Shown here piece by piece: positions 52,860 to 62,976 of a stretch of 64,000 nt of DNA. Source of the DNA: an uncultured Bacteroidales bacterium (GTDB lineage Bacteria > Bacteroidota > Bacteroidia > Bacteroidales > P3). The notes below the pieces were generated by a model. That model was not told the origin of the DNA, made no database searches, and was given only the letters and a program-made list of their open reading frames with translations. Made by a program: the position numbers and the translations under genes. The DNA is taken from contig CALUMK010000005.1 of NCBI GenBank assembly GCA_944321735.1, positions 1 to 64,000 on the forward strand. Reading direction: 5' to 3'. The first letter of the stretch is position 1, and the number at the start of each line of letters is the position of its first letter.

Positions 52860-52896
52860 ATATTATGTATCAATACATAATATTTTTATAACTTTG
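52860..52896 (+). promoter_or_regulatory. Palindrome and -7 box of the S74-T9SS gene
   Basis: A perfect 11-bp inverted repeat ATATTATGTAT-CA-ATACATAATAT (52860-52883) ends five bases before TAACTTTG (52889-52896). The palindrome occupies the place of a -33 element, and no TTTG is there, so an activator or repressor site is plausible. The leader to the ATG is about 70 nt. Confidence 0.5.
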
Positions 52897-52971
52897 GAGC
52901 GGAAAAAGAAGATTGAACCCAAGGAAGTCTTATCGAAGCAAAATAGTACAGTAACCTTAAAAACCAATATC

Positions 52972-54066
52972 ATGAAAAAGGTTTTCAAATCCATTTGCTT
53001 AGTCAGCATTTGCTGTTTAGCAAGCGCCCATGTATTGCAAGCGCAGATTGACGTACAATCCAATGGCGCCGTCAAAATCGGAGACCTCAGCAAAGCCACC
53101 AACCTCAGCGGCAGTTCTTTGGAGGTAGCTGTCAACAAGCTTTTCATCTACCCCACCAATAATCTCAATGGGGCTTTTACCATCTATAACAATTCATACA
53201 ATTGGGACTTCGGTATTGGAACGAACAACTTAACCGATTTGGCTTCCGGCCCCATTATGACCACCGACCTCCCGACATACATTGAACCTTACAAGGCGGG
53301 ACGCCTCAATATCGGCACCTCATCCAAGCCCCTCGGTGCCGTATGCACTCAATCTTGCGTGACCTATAGTCAAAGCATGGCTTCAGATAGCCGAGTCAAA
53401 ACCAATATCCTTGACATCCCTTCCGCTTTGGAAGCTATCCGCCTCTTACGACCGGTTTCGTTTGACTATAACTTGGAAAAACTGCCCATGAACCCCACCT
53501 TGGCCACAGGACATGCCGGTTTCATTGCACAGGAGGTCAAAGAAGTCCTGCCTAATCTGGTCAAATACGATACAAGTGCGGACTTGTACAACTTGGATTA
53601 TATCTCCTTGATACCTTACCTGACTAAAGCTATCCAAGAACAGGACTCCCTGCTTCTCCAACAGCAGACCCTGCTTCAAGCCTATGCTGAAGCCGTAGCC
53701 GACCTATCGGAACAACTCACCGAGCTCGAAGCCCTTCTGAATACCCAGACAAAAGCCCCGACAAAGGCGCCCAAAGCATCACCAAACAATGAAATAGGCA
53801 TTAAAACCTCACAAAATACCCTATACCAAAATATCCCGAACCCCTCCGATTGCGGGACGCGCATTCGATATGAGTTAATTGAAAGCACCAACGCCCATAT
53901 CGGAATTTACGAACTGGACGGAAAAGAAATTGCCATATATCCATTGACGGATATTCAAGGTGAAATCGTAGTCGAATCCGGGGCATTGAATCCTGGCATG
54001 TACCTATACAGCCTCATCGTCAACGGGCAAATACAGGACACCAAACGCATGGTCATTACCGATTAA
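52972..54066 (+). CDS. Secreted protein with peptidase S74 chaperone domain and T9SS sorting domain
   Basis: The 364-residue protein has a signal peptide ending HVLQAQ, so the start is ATG 52972. A beta-rich N-terminal part precedes an S74 intramolecular-chaperone-like domain (about 135-230) with SDSRVKTNI and GFIAQEVKEVLP, then a glutamine-rich coiled coil (about 225-262). The C-terminus (NIPNPSDCGTRIRYEL onward) is a T9SS type A sorting domain. S74 domains help trimerise phage tail fibres and then self-cleave; here the domain lies before a sorting signal, so it may trimerise a surface fibre. The usual catalytic Ser after the S74 start appears to be retained in ASDSR, but this is not certain. 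Confidence 0.8.
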   Translation: MKKVFKSICLVSICCLASAHVLQAQIDVQSNGAVKIGDLSKATNLSGSSLEVAVNKLFIYPTNNLNGAFTIYNNSYNWDFGIGTNNLTDLASGPIMTTDLPTYIEPYKAGRLNIGTSSKPLGAVCTQSCVTYSQSMASDSRVKTNILDIPSALEAIRLLRPVSFDYNLEKLPMNPTLATGHAGFIAQEVKEVLPNLVKYDTSADLYNLDYISLIPYLTKAIQEQDSLLLQQQTLLQAYAEAVADLSEQLTELEALLNTQTKAPTKAPKASPNNEIGIKTSQNTLYQNIPNPSDCGTRIRYELIESTNAHIGIYELDGKEIAIYPLTDIQGEIVVESGALNPGMYLYSLIVNGQIQDTKRMVITD

Positions 54067-54109
54067 AACTTCGCCCCATCATAAGTCAAACAAATCACAC
54101 CAGAACCAA

Positions 54110-54140
54110 TGGGAGAACATCTCTAAAAGCAGTTCTCCCA
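54110..54140 (+). terminator. Terminator after the S74-T9SS gene
   Basis: TGGGAGAAC pairs perfectly with GTTCTCCCA and is followed by TTT. It lies 44 bp after the stop. Confidence 0.8.
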
Positions 54141-54156
54141 TTTAAAACAGCATATC

Positions 54157-55077
54157 ATGAAAATCTCAAAACTAATCGGAACAATAACCTTCGCTTTTTC
54201 GTGCATCGCCTTTGCATTTTGCCAGGAGGAATTCACTTTCAAGCTCTACATGGAATCCCTCGCCAACGGGAAAAAGGACACATTGGAATTAGGGGCTTCC
54301 CCCAACGGTCTCACTGGTTGCCAATATCTCCCAGCCACGTGCACTCCCGTCTTTTATCCTTTTAACGACACATTAAACCACATCGGTGCATTTGCCGTAA
54401 CAGGCGAACCATGGAACTTCGCACAAGAAGACCCTAATTCCCCTAATTCCACCCTGCCTTTGGAATGTCCTGTATTTTTGAAATCAAAAATCACCCCACT
54501 CGCCTACGACATCCCTATTGTCGTTCCAGCCAGCGCCACCCCCGTTGTGGTCAGATGGGATTCCGTCCTGCTATCAAACCCATATGTAGCTACTCCTCTA
54601 ATGACCGACTGGCAACCCCAATATCGATGGGACATAGGAGGAGGATATATCGGCGGTCAATATAGACTATGGATGAACGAATGTTCTTCTTGGATCATAC
54701 AAGAACTGGATTCCAGCCAAGCACATTGGGGACACCAGGCTCTTTATGTCAACATACCCGATTCCGCCAATAACCCGCACCGATACTTGGCTTTCTTCAT
54801 TTGCCTAGGATATGACAGAACTTTCAGCAATGAAAGCAATGAAAAAACAACTCAAACAATAAACATCCTTCCCAACCCTGTATCAGAATCTTTCACTTTT
54901 TACAGCGACATGACCCTGCATAATTGGCGCGTATTCAACATCGCAGGGCAAATCATAGCCTCCGGTGCTGGCTCACAATCCCAAGTCGATTGCCGTGGAT
55001 GGAGCAAAGGTCTGTACATCTTTGAGGGCACTTCGCCGCAAATGCAGAAACATCATGTCAAATTCATAAAAAGATAA
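54157..55077 (+). CDS. Secreted protein with T9SS sorting domain, otherwise unknown
   Basis: The 306-residue protein has a signal peptide ending AFAFC-QE. A 200-residue region with several Cys (e.g. GLTGCQYLPATCTP) and tryptophan-rich strands (GQYRLWMNECSSWI) shows no family I recognise. The C-terminal 75 residues with INILPNPVSESFTF and VFNIAGQIIASG are a T9SS type A domain. It follows the S74 gene by 90 bp after a terminator, so it probably has its own promoter, which was not found. Confidence 0.72.
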   Translation: MKISKLIGTITFAFSCIAFAFCQEEFTFKLYMESLANGKKDTLELGASPNGLTGCQYLPATCTPVFYPFNDTLNHIGAFAVTGEPWNFAQEDPNSPNSTLPLECPVFLKSKITPLAYDIPIVVPASATPVVVRWDSVLLSNPYVATPLMTDWQPQYRWDIGGGYIGGQYRLWMNECSSWIIQELDSSQAHWGHQALYVNIPDSANNPHRYLAFFICLGYDRTFSNESNEKTTQTINILPNPVSESFTFYSDMTLHNWRVFNIAGQIIASGAGSQSQVDCRGWSKGLYIFEGTSPQMQKHHVKFIKR

Positions 55078-55081
55078 AGCA

Positions 55082-55378
55082 ATGAAACGATAATTCATCA
55101 TTATATGCTCGCTGCTCCCTGTCCTTTTGCACGGACAAGATTACCATTTGGACAAGATGCCTATCGGTCCCTCTACAATGAAAGGGGCTGTAAATAGCAC
55201 GTTCCCCAATCCTGGTATGGGAAATACAATATACCGTGATTATATCCCGTACAATCTTGACAAGAAGGCAGAGGTAAATGTCAACTTGGTCTTTATCCAA
55301 AAGACAACGGGACAGGGAATTTTTAAGAAAACAATCCCGAACACCAATTGTTCTGGGAAACAGTCTCCGAAACCATAA
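55082..55378 (+). pseudogene. Remnant of a short secreted gene with an in-frame stop in the signal peptide
   Basis: ATG 55082 reads MKR, then TAA, then FIIICSLLPVLLHGQDYHLDKM, which (shortened: SLLPVLLHGQDYH) is a signal peptide with an obvious cleavage region. Later residues (FPNPGMGNTIYRDY, EVNVNLVFIQ) resemble the start of a sorting domain, but the expected end is replaced by SGKQSPKP. The nonsense codon and odd end indicate decay. A change at one base would restore the N-terminus. Confidence 0.55.
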
Positions 55379-55445
55379 ATGAATATATTCTCTTAAAAAA
55401 TCGTTGAAATATCGCACAAAAAACTGCAAATATAGAGCCAATACA

Positions 55446-56739
55446 ATGAAAACTTTGAATAAAAAGAATTATGCAGGTATGCAATTCAAAGATAATGCAT
55501 CGGCTACCTACTCCAAAAAGAAATGGCGCAAATTTCTCTTTTTTCTCTTATGTTCAGGAGTAAGTTTTTGGGGAAGTATCAGTGCACAGTCTCCTTATTA
55601 TCACTTCAATGGGAAAAAGATTCCTTTATCTGTCAGTAAAGAAAAAATTTGCATCCTAACCCCTAAAGTCCATGAAAGTACCTCACAAAAATTGCAAAAT
55701 GCGGTCTTTGAATCTGAAATCTCCAATGATGATTTTATCATCCATGTTGTTGACATGAAAGACACAAGTGCTTATTACGCATCTTATTATGGAAACGCAG
55801 ATGCCGGCAGAAAGGAAAAATCGGATTTACGTAATGCCATAGCACTGCCTGTTTATCATGACCGATTCGGCATGGATTTAGTATTGGCAAATCTGCTAAA
55901 GGTAAGATTGAAATCTGTCTCGGACACATCCCTGCTACAAGAAGAATGCCAGCGGTACAAACTCGAAATAAAAGAAAGTTCCGCATGGCTTCCCTTATGG
56001 TACGTTTTGAGTATCACTCCAGAAACAAGGATGAATACATTGGACGTTGCTAATAGACTCCATGAAAGTGGTCTGTTTTTGGCGGCATGTCCGGAATTCT
56101 TCTGCAAAAACACAGTTGAATGCGTATCCGAACCCGATTTTGACCTGCAGTGGAACTTGTCGAACGAAATGCATCCCGGCATTGATATTTCTATCTGCCA
56201 AGCATGGGAAATCAGCCAAGGAAGAGGAGTGAACATAGCTATTGTGGACGGAGGAATAGACAAGGAACATATTGACTTGAAAGACAACATTCATCCCATG
56301 AGCTTCGATGCCATGACGCAAACATCCCCCAGCAAACAATATAGCTCCCATGGCATGTCCTCATGTGTCTGGCATTGCCGCGCTACTTCTAAGTGTCAGG
56401 CCGGATTTGACTGGACAACAAGTTAGGGATATCATCGAACAGACAGCAAAAAAAATCGGAGACACTTCCTATGCATATCATCCCGAAAGATCCAACGGGA
56501 CTTGGAACAGAAAATACGGGTACGGCCTGGTGGATGCTGCTGCCGCCGTACGCAAAGCCTGCCCTGTAACATCCTTCACCGATAGGACAGTTACAGAGGA
56601 CATCCAAGTGGAAGGCTGCCATGTGGAAACGGGGGACATATCCGTGGAAAACGGAGCTTCCGTCCTCATCGAAGCAGGTTCATCCGCTACTATCACCGGG
56701 AAAATCAAAGTCAAAGACGGTTCGTTCACTATAAAATGA
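55446..56739 (+). pseudogene. Decayed S8 (subtilisin-type) secreted protease
   Basis: The first frame (from ATG 55446) has a signal peptide, a prodomain-like region (about 40-240) and the catalytic Asp motif VNIAIVDGGIDKEHI. It runs to SSHG, where the catalytic His motif HGT should start. The coding then switches frame and resumes at MACPHVSGIAALLLS, the sequence that normally follows the catalytic Ser (GTSMA). About 150 or more residues and the Ser codon are missing. The tail ends with ladder-like VENGASVLIEAGSSATITG. The break lies at CATGGCA (56349-56355), present in both motifs, so microhomology deletion is likely. The 55-56.5 kb bases are AT-richer than the flanks. Confidence 0.78.
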
Positions 56740-58088
56740 AAAGCATCATGAAAAAGACAATAACTGCGCTGACGAGCATCGCCCTGTTCTTGTCCTGCAC
56801 AGCCACAAGTCAGGCACAATTACGATTTATTGACACTATCCCTTATGGATGGAACATTTCTCTCCGTATTGAACCAAACCTCCGTGTTTTTAACGACACG
56901 CTATATCTATACACAGAATCAGGACTTTATATATACGATTTAGAAAATCCCGGAAAGATGGAACTGGCGGGATTTGCGGGCGTCCCGACCTTGGATATGG
57001 TAAAGGATAGAAGCAGCATCATGGTTTTGGGCATCGGTTCGTCTGATGGAACCGATAGCTTGCTATTTTATTCGGAAGATAAAGGAAAGACGTTTTGCAA
57101 CCATACTCCCCCGGAGCTGATAGACACCACCCGTGGATTCGTACACCCTCAAGTGGAAGCCATTACCCAAAACCCCTTGAACCCCTCCCGCTGGCTGATA
57201 TTCCTGCCCTCAAAGGGATTTCATCACACCTTCAACCATGGATCAACTTGGGAAAGAGCCGCCCTATGGTATCCGGTGGCATCCGGGGTACCTTGCAGTC
57301 AACTCACATTCCATCCTTTGGACACCACGCTTTTCTATCTGACGGGCGAATCCACATTTCAACTAGGCATGATCATGGTAACTGACACCAAAATCGATTC
57401 ATTCTTTTACTATGAGACCAATAGCGATAGCCGCATCTACAATATAGACTTCCACCCAAACAATGCAGGTTCGTTGATTTACTGCGACCTGCTGGGATCG
57501 GTCGGATTCTCTTCCGATACAGGGAAGACATGGAAATCCACCTATCGGCATTCTGGACTCCAACGTGTGTTTTTCAATCCCGTACATCCGGACACGCTCT
57601 ATGCCATAAGTAAAAATGGACAAGGTTCGCTACAGATTCTCGCCTCGTCCAATGGGGGAAGGGCATGGAAAGTGGCCTTTGAATCCAATGCCACACCCAA
57701 TACCGCCGATTCGCTGTACCGGAGCAGCCGGACTTACGACTTCCTACTCTACCGTGACCGCCTGTTCATTTACACTTCTGCAGGCCTGTTCGAAATGGAC
57801 ATGGATGCCTTGGACATACCGGAAAGACCTGATGTTTTGACTGAGCGGTCTAAATCGAATTCCATTCGGATATATCCTAATCCTGCGCGAGAAACAATTT
57901 GGTACATGGGAATGGAAAACGTACAAAGAATCGAAATTCTGGACATGAGTGGCAGATTGGTTAAAACCATAATGCAGCCTTCAGAAAACCGGATAGATAT
58001 AACAGACATTTCCCCTGGGTTGTATGTCGTCGGCTTTTATGGCATCAATGGATATGCACAGGCCAAAATGATTGTTGCCACGCCCTGA
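56736..58088 (+). CDS. Secreted BNR/sortilin-like beta-propeller with T9SS sorting domain
   Basis: The 450-residue protein has a signal peptide ending ATSQAQ. The body has repeated SxDxGxTW-type hairpins, e.g. YSEDKGKTF, HGSTWERA, SSDTGKTWKS and SSNGGRAWKV, which form a BNR-like propeller. A C-terminal T9SS type A domain starts IRIYPNPARETIWY. It overlaps the broken protease gene by four bases (ATGA), so it was probably translated together with that gene before the decay. ATG 56748 is an alternative start. A partial paralogue begins at 63315. Ligand unknown. Confidence 0.8.
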   Translation: MKSIMKKTITALTSIALFLSCTATSQAQLRFIDTIPYGWNISLRIEPNLRVFNDTLYLYTESGLYIYDLENPGKMELAGFAGVPTLDMVKDRSSIMVLGIGSSDGTDSLLFYSEDKGKTFCNHTPPELIDTTRGFVHPQVEAITQNPLNPSRWLIFLPSKGFHHTFNHGSTWERAALWYPVASGVPCSQLTFHPLDTTLFYLTGESTFQLGMIMVTDTKIDSFFYYETNSDSRIYNIDFHPNNAGSLIYCDLLGSVGFSSDTGKTWKSTYRHSGLQRVFFNPVHPDTLYAISKNGQGSLQILASSNGGRAWKVAFESNATPNTADSLYRSSRTYDFLLYRDRLFIYTSAGLFEMDMDALDIPERPDVLTERSKSNSIRIYPNPARETIWYMGMENVQRIEILDMSGRLVKTIMQPSENRIDITDISPGLYVVGFYGINGYAQAKMIVATP

Positions 58089-58113
58089 TAAGCCAGAACT
58101 CAACTTTTTCATA

Positions 58114-58153
58114 AGGGCAGGAAAACGTGTGCGATTCCTGCCCTATTTTTTTT
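58114..58153 (+). terminator. Strong terminator after the BNR-like gene
   Basis: AGGGCAGGAA pairs with TTCCTGCCCT (58114-58144) and is followed by eight T residues. Confidence 0.88.
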
Positions 58154-58313
58154 ACAATACATTTATTAACAACATTTTAAAACAAATACATAGAATCTTG
58201 GATATATCCTCCGGTTACACTACATTTGTCCTTGGCTGAAAACAATTTCAAAACCAAAGCCCCGATTGCCGCAAACGCGACAAAGCGATCATGGGGCAAC
58301 ATACCCGATTGCC

Positions 58314-58652
58314 ATGAACAAGAAACGACCCGTAGGCGTAGTCTATTCCACCGACCCCAACTTCCAATACCAATACGAAGAAGAACCCGAAGCCGAAACC
58401 CTGGAACCTTCGCATCAGGATTTGCGCGTGTTGCGCGATGCCAAAGGCCGGGGAGGCAAGACCGTGACCCTGATTCGAGGTTTCGTAGGAACCGCTGCCG
58501 ATTTGGAAGCCTTGGGCAAGCTGCTCAAAAACCGCTGCGGCATAGGCGGCTCGGTCAAAGATGGGGAAATCATCCTTCAAGGCGATGTCCGGGACAAAGC
58601 CTGCGATATCCTGACAAAAGAAGGCTACCGCTTCAAACGCGCCGGAGGCTGA
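58314..58652 (+). CDS. SUI1/YciH-type translation factor
   Basis: The 112-residue protein is a SUI1/eIF1-like factor with RGGKTVTLIRGFVG and the core GGSVKDGEIILQGDVRDK, shortened here to GGSVKDGEIILQG. It likely binds the small ribosomal subunit during initiation. The ATG at 58314 gives the standard size; an extension upstream to 58266 is not conserved. It stands alone between two T9SS genes, framed by a terminator on its left. Confidence 0.9.
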   Translation: MNKKRPVGVVYSTDPNFQYQYEEEPEAETLEPSHQDLRVLRDAKGRGGKTVTLIRGFVGTAADLEALGKLLKNRCGIGGSVKDGEIILQGDVRDKACDILTKEGYRFKRAGG

Positions 58653-59193
58653 ATTCAATCAAGTTTAATTTCAAGCTCTGCGTTCGTTGGGCTATTATCG
58701 TTTCCGGATATTTATACTCTTTCCTGAAAGTCCCCAAATCCCATGAACCACATGGTATTCCTATGTTTAACCTGTTTCTTATCAATTTTCGACATCACAT
58801 CTGCAAAGCCCAAACGCCACCATCTACTGAAAAATTTTCCATAAAGAGGCGAGAATTCAAGAAAAATTCTTATACTTGTAAAATTTTCTTCGGGTAGGAC
58901 GCAGGCATCTATCCGATGCAAGAACAGAAATCCCACCGTCCAAAGAAGAAGTAACAAACTGATTACAAACGAAAACCGAAGCAAACCGAGTACAGAGAGA
59001 CAAGCATTGAGACAGTAAACATCCGCGATTTTTCCAAAACAGTTCCCTCTTTTGAACGCAAAAAACCTTGCAAAAAACAAGGATGGGATTTTTACACTCC
59101 TGCAAAAGCGGAACTCAAAGGAGCGGATTCCCGGCAAACAAGGCCGCCAAAAAACAAAAACAACAATTAACTACTAACCAAAACCAACCTCTT
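58653..59193 (+). other. Gene-free leader upstream of the large T9SS gene
   Basis: No reading frame is supported in this 541-bp stretch. It is AT-rich with a CCTTG/CAAGG hairpin at about 59063-59083. A tentative -7-like TATACTTG lies near 58872, but it does not match TAnnTTTG exactly. The reading frame is open from 59068, but only ATG 59194 is followed by a signal peptide. Confidence 0.4.
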
Positions 59194-62100
59194 ATGAAAT
59201 CGAACATCTTTTTGAGCCTTCTGACTGGATTCTTCCTGATTTGCGCTCCGCCGCTTGCCAACGCGCAAGAATTCATCGACATTGAACCGAATGAAATCCG
59301 GGACAAGGTACAAGGCGAAGACTATGAGAACATTTATCGAATCAGCAACCTGACCATTACGTTCATACAAACCAGCACCTACGACAATACCATTTATGCC
59401 CAGAACGACAATGGCGGCATCCAAATCAAAGACGATTACGGAGTCCTCTATGAACGAACTTACCAAGTCGGGGACGTGCTGGAGGCCGTTTCCGGATACC
59501 TCATGGTACCAGGGATGCAAGCCGCCCATATGATTATAACGAATGACCCCGGCGAGCCGACTCAGACCGGCCAAAACCCGAATCCTGTCACCGTGACGAT
59601 TGACGAACTCAAAGCCAATCCACACGATTACGAATCCAGACTGATCAAGATCGAAGACGTGGAGTTCTTCGAACGCACCGAAGGACAGACCTTTACGAGC
59701 AGTTCGGCCAATTACGCTATCCGCCAAAGCGCCGAGGGCAGCAGCATCAACGCCCGCAATTTAGATGCCAGCCTGGACGGCACGCCCGTACCGGCCACAG
59801 CCACGCTGGTTGGCATCTCCACCACGCCCAGCGGCACAATCATCGGTCTCCGTAGCCCATCGGATATCACCAATATCGGAGAGCCTGAACCGGAACCAGA
59901 ACCTGAGCCCGAGCCGGAACCCTCGCAGCCCAACCTCTTTTCCAACGGAGGCTTTGAAGAATGGGGAAATCCAAGCACATTCAATCCCAGCGGAAGCATC
60001 ACCGATTGGACCAGCCAAATGGGTTATGAAAAGGAAACCACCAACATCCTCGAAGGCGAAGCCGCATTGAAAATCAATAGCGGTGCGATGGCCAACTACC
60101 TGACCCAAGATATCGGCAGCGCGCTGAATCCCATCTTCAAAGCGGGCGACACCTGCCTTATCCTCATCAACTACTACTTAGTAGAAAGCCAAGGTGAAGA
60201 CATCAGCATGGCCAGCACATGGAAAGGCTCAGCCGGAGTAGGCGAATTGGATCATGATGCCGACATCCTGAACAACGGCATCTTCTTTGGCGGCGAAACC
60301 GGGAAATGGCAGCAAAAGATATTCAAGACCACCGTGCCGGAAGGCGCCGTCTCTTTCACCTTCAACTTGGGCCTCAACAAAGAATCCACAATCATCTTCG
60401 ATGACTTCCGATTCACCACCATCACCCCCACAGAAACCGAACCGGAGCCTGGACCAGCCGCTACCATCACCGCCAGCCCGGCACTGCTCTCTTTCGAAGC
60501 CGAAATCAATGGATGCGACAGCAGCGAGGTCGTTACCATAGGGGGCAGCCATATCGCGTCGGACATCAAAGTGGAAATTGCCGGAAAGGATGCCGAATTC
60601 TTCCGCAGCCCGCTAAGCGCAATCCCGGCAGAAGACCTCAGCCGTTCGTTCAAGCTCTACTACAGCCCGCTAGAAGAAGGCCCGCATTCCGCTGTTTTGG
60701 TATTGAGCAATCCCGATGCCGATACCGTGGAAGTGGAACTCAGAGGCACGACACCGCCGCCCCCGGGTGAAGCTATCATCACAGTGGACGGATTCAACCT
60801 GGAGCAATTCCAAGCACCCATCGGCGGCAAGCATGAAAAGACCGTGACCGTATCCTCGGAAAACCTGACGGAGCACATCACCGTGTCACGCGAAGGTAGC
60901 GGCATGGAGCATTTCCTTATCAGCACCACATTGCTCACGCGCAATACCGATGTCGAACTCGCCATCACCTACCAGCCCAAAGCCGCTGGCACGCATGAAG
61001 CCCAAATCGTCTTCACATCGGGCGAAACCGTCACTAAAGTCACCGTGAAAGGCGTTTGCGCCGAAACCGCCGAAGGCTGGAAAGAGACCTTTGAAAGCAT
61101 GCCGGTACACGATGAATACGGCGACTTCTATGCCGAGGGCGACAAAGGAAGCTACCACCTTGTCAATGCCATCGCCACCGATGAAACCGATATAGAAAAC
61201 CATTTGGTACGCCTGAACGGCAATGGTGCCTACCTCGCAATGGATTTCGACATCCTGGACGGCATCAAAGACGTTACAGCCCATATTTCCAGCAGCCCCG
61301 ATGCCGAACAAGCCGCCAAAGTACTGCTGCAAAGCTCTACCGACTTCGGGCTCAGCTGGCAAAAGGTACAAGACACGATGAGCGCGCCCACCGACGGCTC
61401 CAGCCGAATCGCCACATGGACGGTGAACATTTCCGAACCGGTCCGCCTGCGCTGGATCGTAGTCAACCCTTCCGAGACCAAGACCGCCTTGGACATTGAC
61501 AACATCACGCTCAATCCATCCGAAAGAGACAGCCTCGGCATCGACCAGCTTCTGAACCTGGACGACTCCAAGCCCTTGGCATCGCTCGAAGAAAGCTTTG
61601 ACGGAACCCGCCACAACAAACCGGTCGTATTGGAAGGCTGGCGCAACATCCTGCTCAAAGGCCAACGTCCTTGGTGGACCTACCAGCACAAGAACACCGA
61701 AACCGAAGAAGTAGAAAACTACTCAGCCAAGGCGACCGCCTACCTCTCTACCGCCGCCACGACCGAAGACTATGAAATGTGGTTGGTGACTCCGGCCTTG
61801 GACGGCACCGTGGCATCGAAAATCTTCACTTTCCGCGTGATGGGAGACCTGCTGCCCGAAAAGGATTCCATGAACAGCATCGAATGCTACTATATTGAAC
61901 GCGATGGCGAAGGTTATTTCAAATCGCTGATTGAAGTGGATATGCCCAAGATTGCCGATGAAAACGGGGAATGGCGCGAGTTCCATGTGAACCTGTCGCA
62001 ATCCGATATCAATGATGTCTTCTTCATGGCTTTCCGCTTTGCCGCTCCCGGCGGACGCGAAAACAGCGCGGTGTACTACATCGACGATGTCACCTACGGC

Positions 62101-62964
62101 AAGACCGATTTGGCTTCCATCAGCGCGTCCGTGCCGCAAATCGATATCGAAAGTTCGGCCTACAAGATTGCGACCTCCGACTCCATAAAAGTGGAAGGCC
62201 ATGGCCTCAGCCAGCCGATTTCGGTCAGCGTGAGCGGCACGAATGCCGAGAATTTCGAACCCAGCCTGAAGACGCTCGATGCCCAAGGCGGCACATTGCA
62301 AGTGAACTTCCTGGCCATGGAACCCGGCACCTACACCGCAGAGCTGCGCCTCTCCTCGCAAGGAGCCGCCGACTTGGTGATTCCCATGCAAGCCATTGTA
62401 AGCGATGCCGTTCCTACCATCATCGTGGCGACCGAAGACTTGAACATCGCCTTGCATGTTGCCAAAGGACAGGATTCCGTCACCTCCGAACCCATCATTG
62501 TCAATCCTTTGGTATTGACCGAGGATATCCGGATAAGCGTGGAAGGAGCGGATTCCAGCCTGTTCAGCCTCTCGCGTAGCAGCATCCCGATGGACGGCGT
62601 GAACGAGGCTTTCACCGTAACCTTCATACCTAGAGGAAAAGCCTCTGCCGCTGCCCAGATCCGGCTCAGTTCGGCCGGCGCGGAAGACGTGCTGATCCAT
62701 TTAGTCGGCACTGCCGAGATCGACAATGCCAACGACCCGCTCCGCGAAGCCGGCATCCGGGTATGGAAACAAGGTGAAAGCCATTTTGTGGAAGCCCCTG
62801 GCTTGCAACAAGTCCGTGTCCTGGATATCAGCGGAAGACTGGTTCAGCAGCACACCGACACGCAGGATTGCGTGGAATTCTCGCTGCAAGGCGAAGCCCG
62901 CGGCATCTACATCCTGCATATCCAGACACCGCAAGGCTGGTTCGGCATCAAGATTCTGAACTAA
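59194..62964 (+). CDS. Multidomain secreted protein with T9SS sorting domain
   Basis: The 1256-residue protein has a signal peptide ending PLANAQ. An OB-fold-like N-terminal domain (about 25-230, DUF5689-type) carries GVLYERTYQVGDVLEAVSG, shortened to YQVGDVLEAVSG. An (EP)n linker follows (about 231-246). A CBM-like domain (about 247-405) begins NLFSNGGFEEWGNPS. Several beta-sandwich modules with EAEINGCDSSEVVTI and related repeats follow, then choice-of-anchor J-type domains near residues 630 and 790. A T9SS type A domain ends the protein. Carbohydrate binding is inferred. It stands alone. Confidence 0.8.
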   Translation: MKSNIFLSLLTGFFLICAPPLANAQEFIDIEPNEIRDKVQGEDYENIYRISNLTITFIQTSTYDNTIYAQNDNGGIQIKDDYGVLYERTYQVGDVLEAVSGYLMVPGMQAAHMIITNDPGEPTQTGQNPNPVTVTIDELKANPHDYESRLIKIEDVEFFERTEGQTFTSSSANYAIRQSAEGSSINARNLDASLDGTPVPATATLVGISTTPSGTIIGLRSPSDITNIGEPEPEPEPEPEPEPSQPNLFSNGGFEEWGNPSTFNPSGSITDWTSQMGYEKETTNILEGEAALKINSGAMANYLTQDIGSALNPIFKAGDTCLILINYYLVESQGEDISMASTWKGSAGVGELDHDADILNNGIFFGGETGKWQQKIFKTTVPEGAVSFTFNLGLNKESTIIFDDFRFTTITPTETEPEPGPAATITASPALLSFEAEINGCDSSEVVTIGGSHIASDIKVEIAGKDAEFFRSPLSAIPAEDLSRSFKLYYSPLEEGPHSAVLVLSNPDADTVEVELRGTTPPPPGEAIITVDGFNLEQFQAPIGGKHEKTVTVSSENLTEHITVSREGSGMEHFLISTTLLTRNTDVELAITYQPKAAGTHEAQIVFTSGETVTKVTVKGVCAETAEGWKETFESMPVHDEYGDFYAEGDKGSYHLVNAIATDETDIENHLVRLNGNGAYLAMDFDILDGIKDVTAHISSSPDAEQAAKVLLQSSTDFGLSWQKVQDTMSAPTDGSSRIATWTVNISEPVRLRWIVVNPSETKTALDIDNITLNPSERDSLGIDQLLNLDDSKPLASLEESFDGTRHNKPVVLEGWRNILLKGQRPWWTYQHKNTETEEVENYSAKATAYLSTAATTEDYEMWLVTPALDGTVASKIFTFRVMGDLLPEKDSMNSIECYYIERDGEGYFKSLIEVDMPKIADENGEWREFHVNLSQSDINDVFFMAFRFAAPGGRENSAVYYIDDVTYGKTDLASISASVPQIDIESSAYKIATSDSIKVEGHGLSQPISVSVSGTNAENFEPSLKTLDAQGGTLQVNFLAMEPGTYTAELRLSSQGAADLVIPMQAIVSDAVPTIIVATEDLNIALHVAKGQDSVTSEPIIVNPLVLTEDIRISVEGADSSLFSLSRSSIPMDGVNEAFTVTFIPRGKASAAAQIRLSSAGAEDVLIHLVGTAEIDNANDPLREAGIRVWKQGESHFVEAPGLQQVRVLDISGRLVQQHTDTQDCVEFSLQGEARGIYILHIQTPQGWFGIKILN

Positions 62965-62976
62965 ACGAAATTGAAA

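Noticed and set aside
59880..59925. CRISPR-like or tandem DNA repeat
   Set aside because: The short period comes from an (EP)n coding linker inside the T9SS protein, and no repeat-spacer structure is present.
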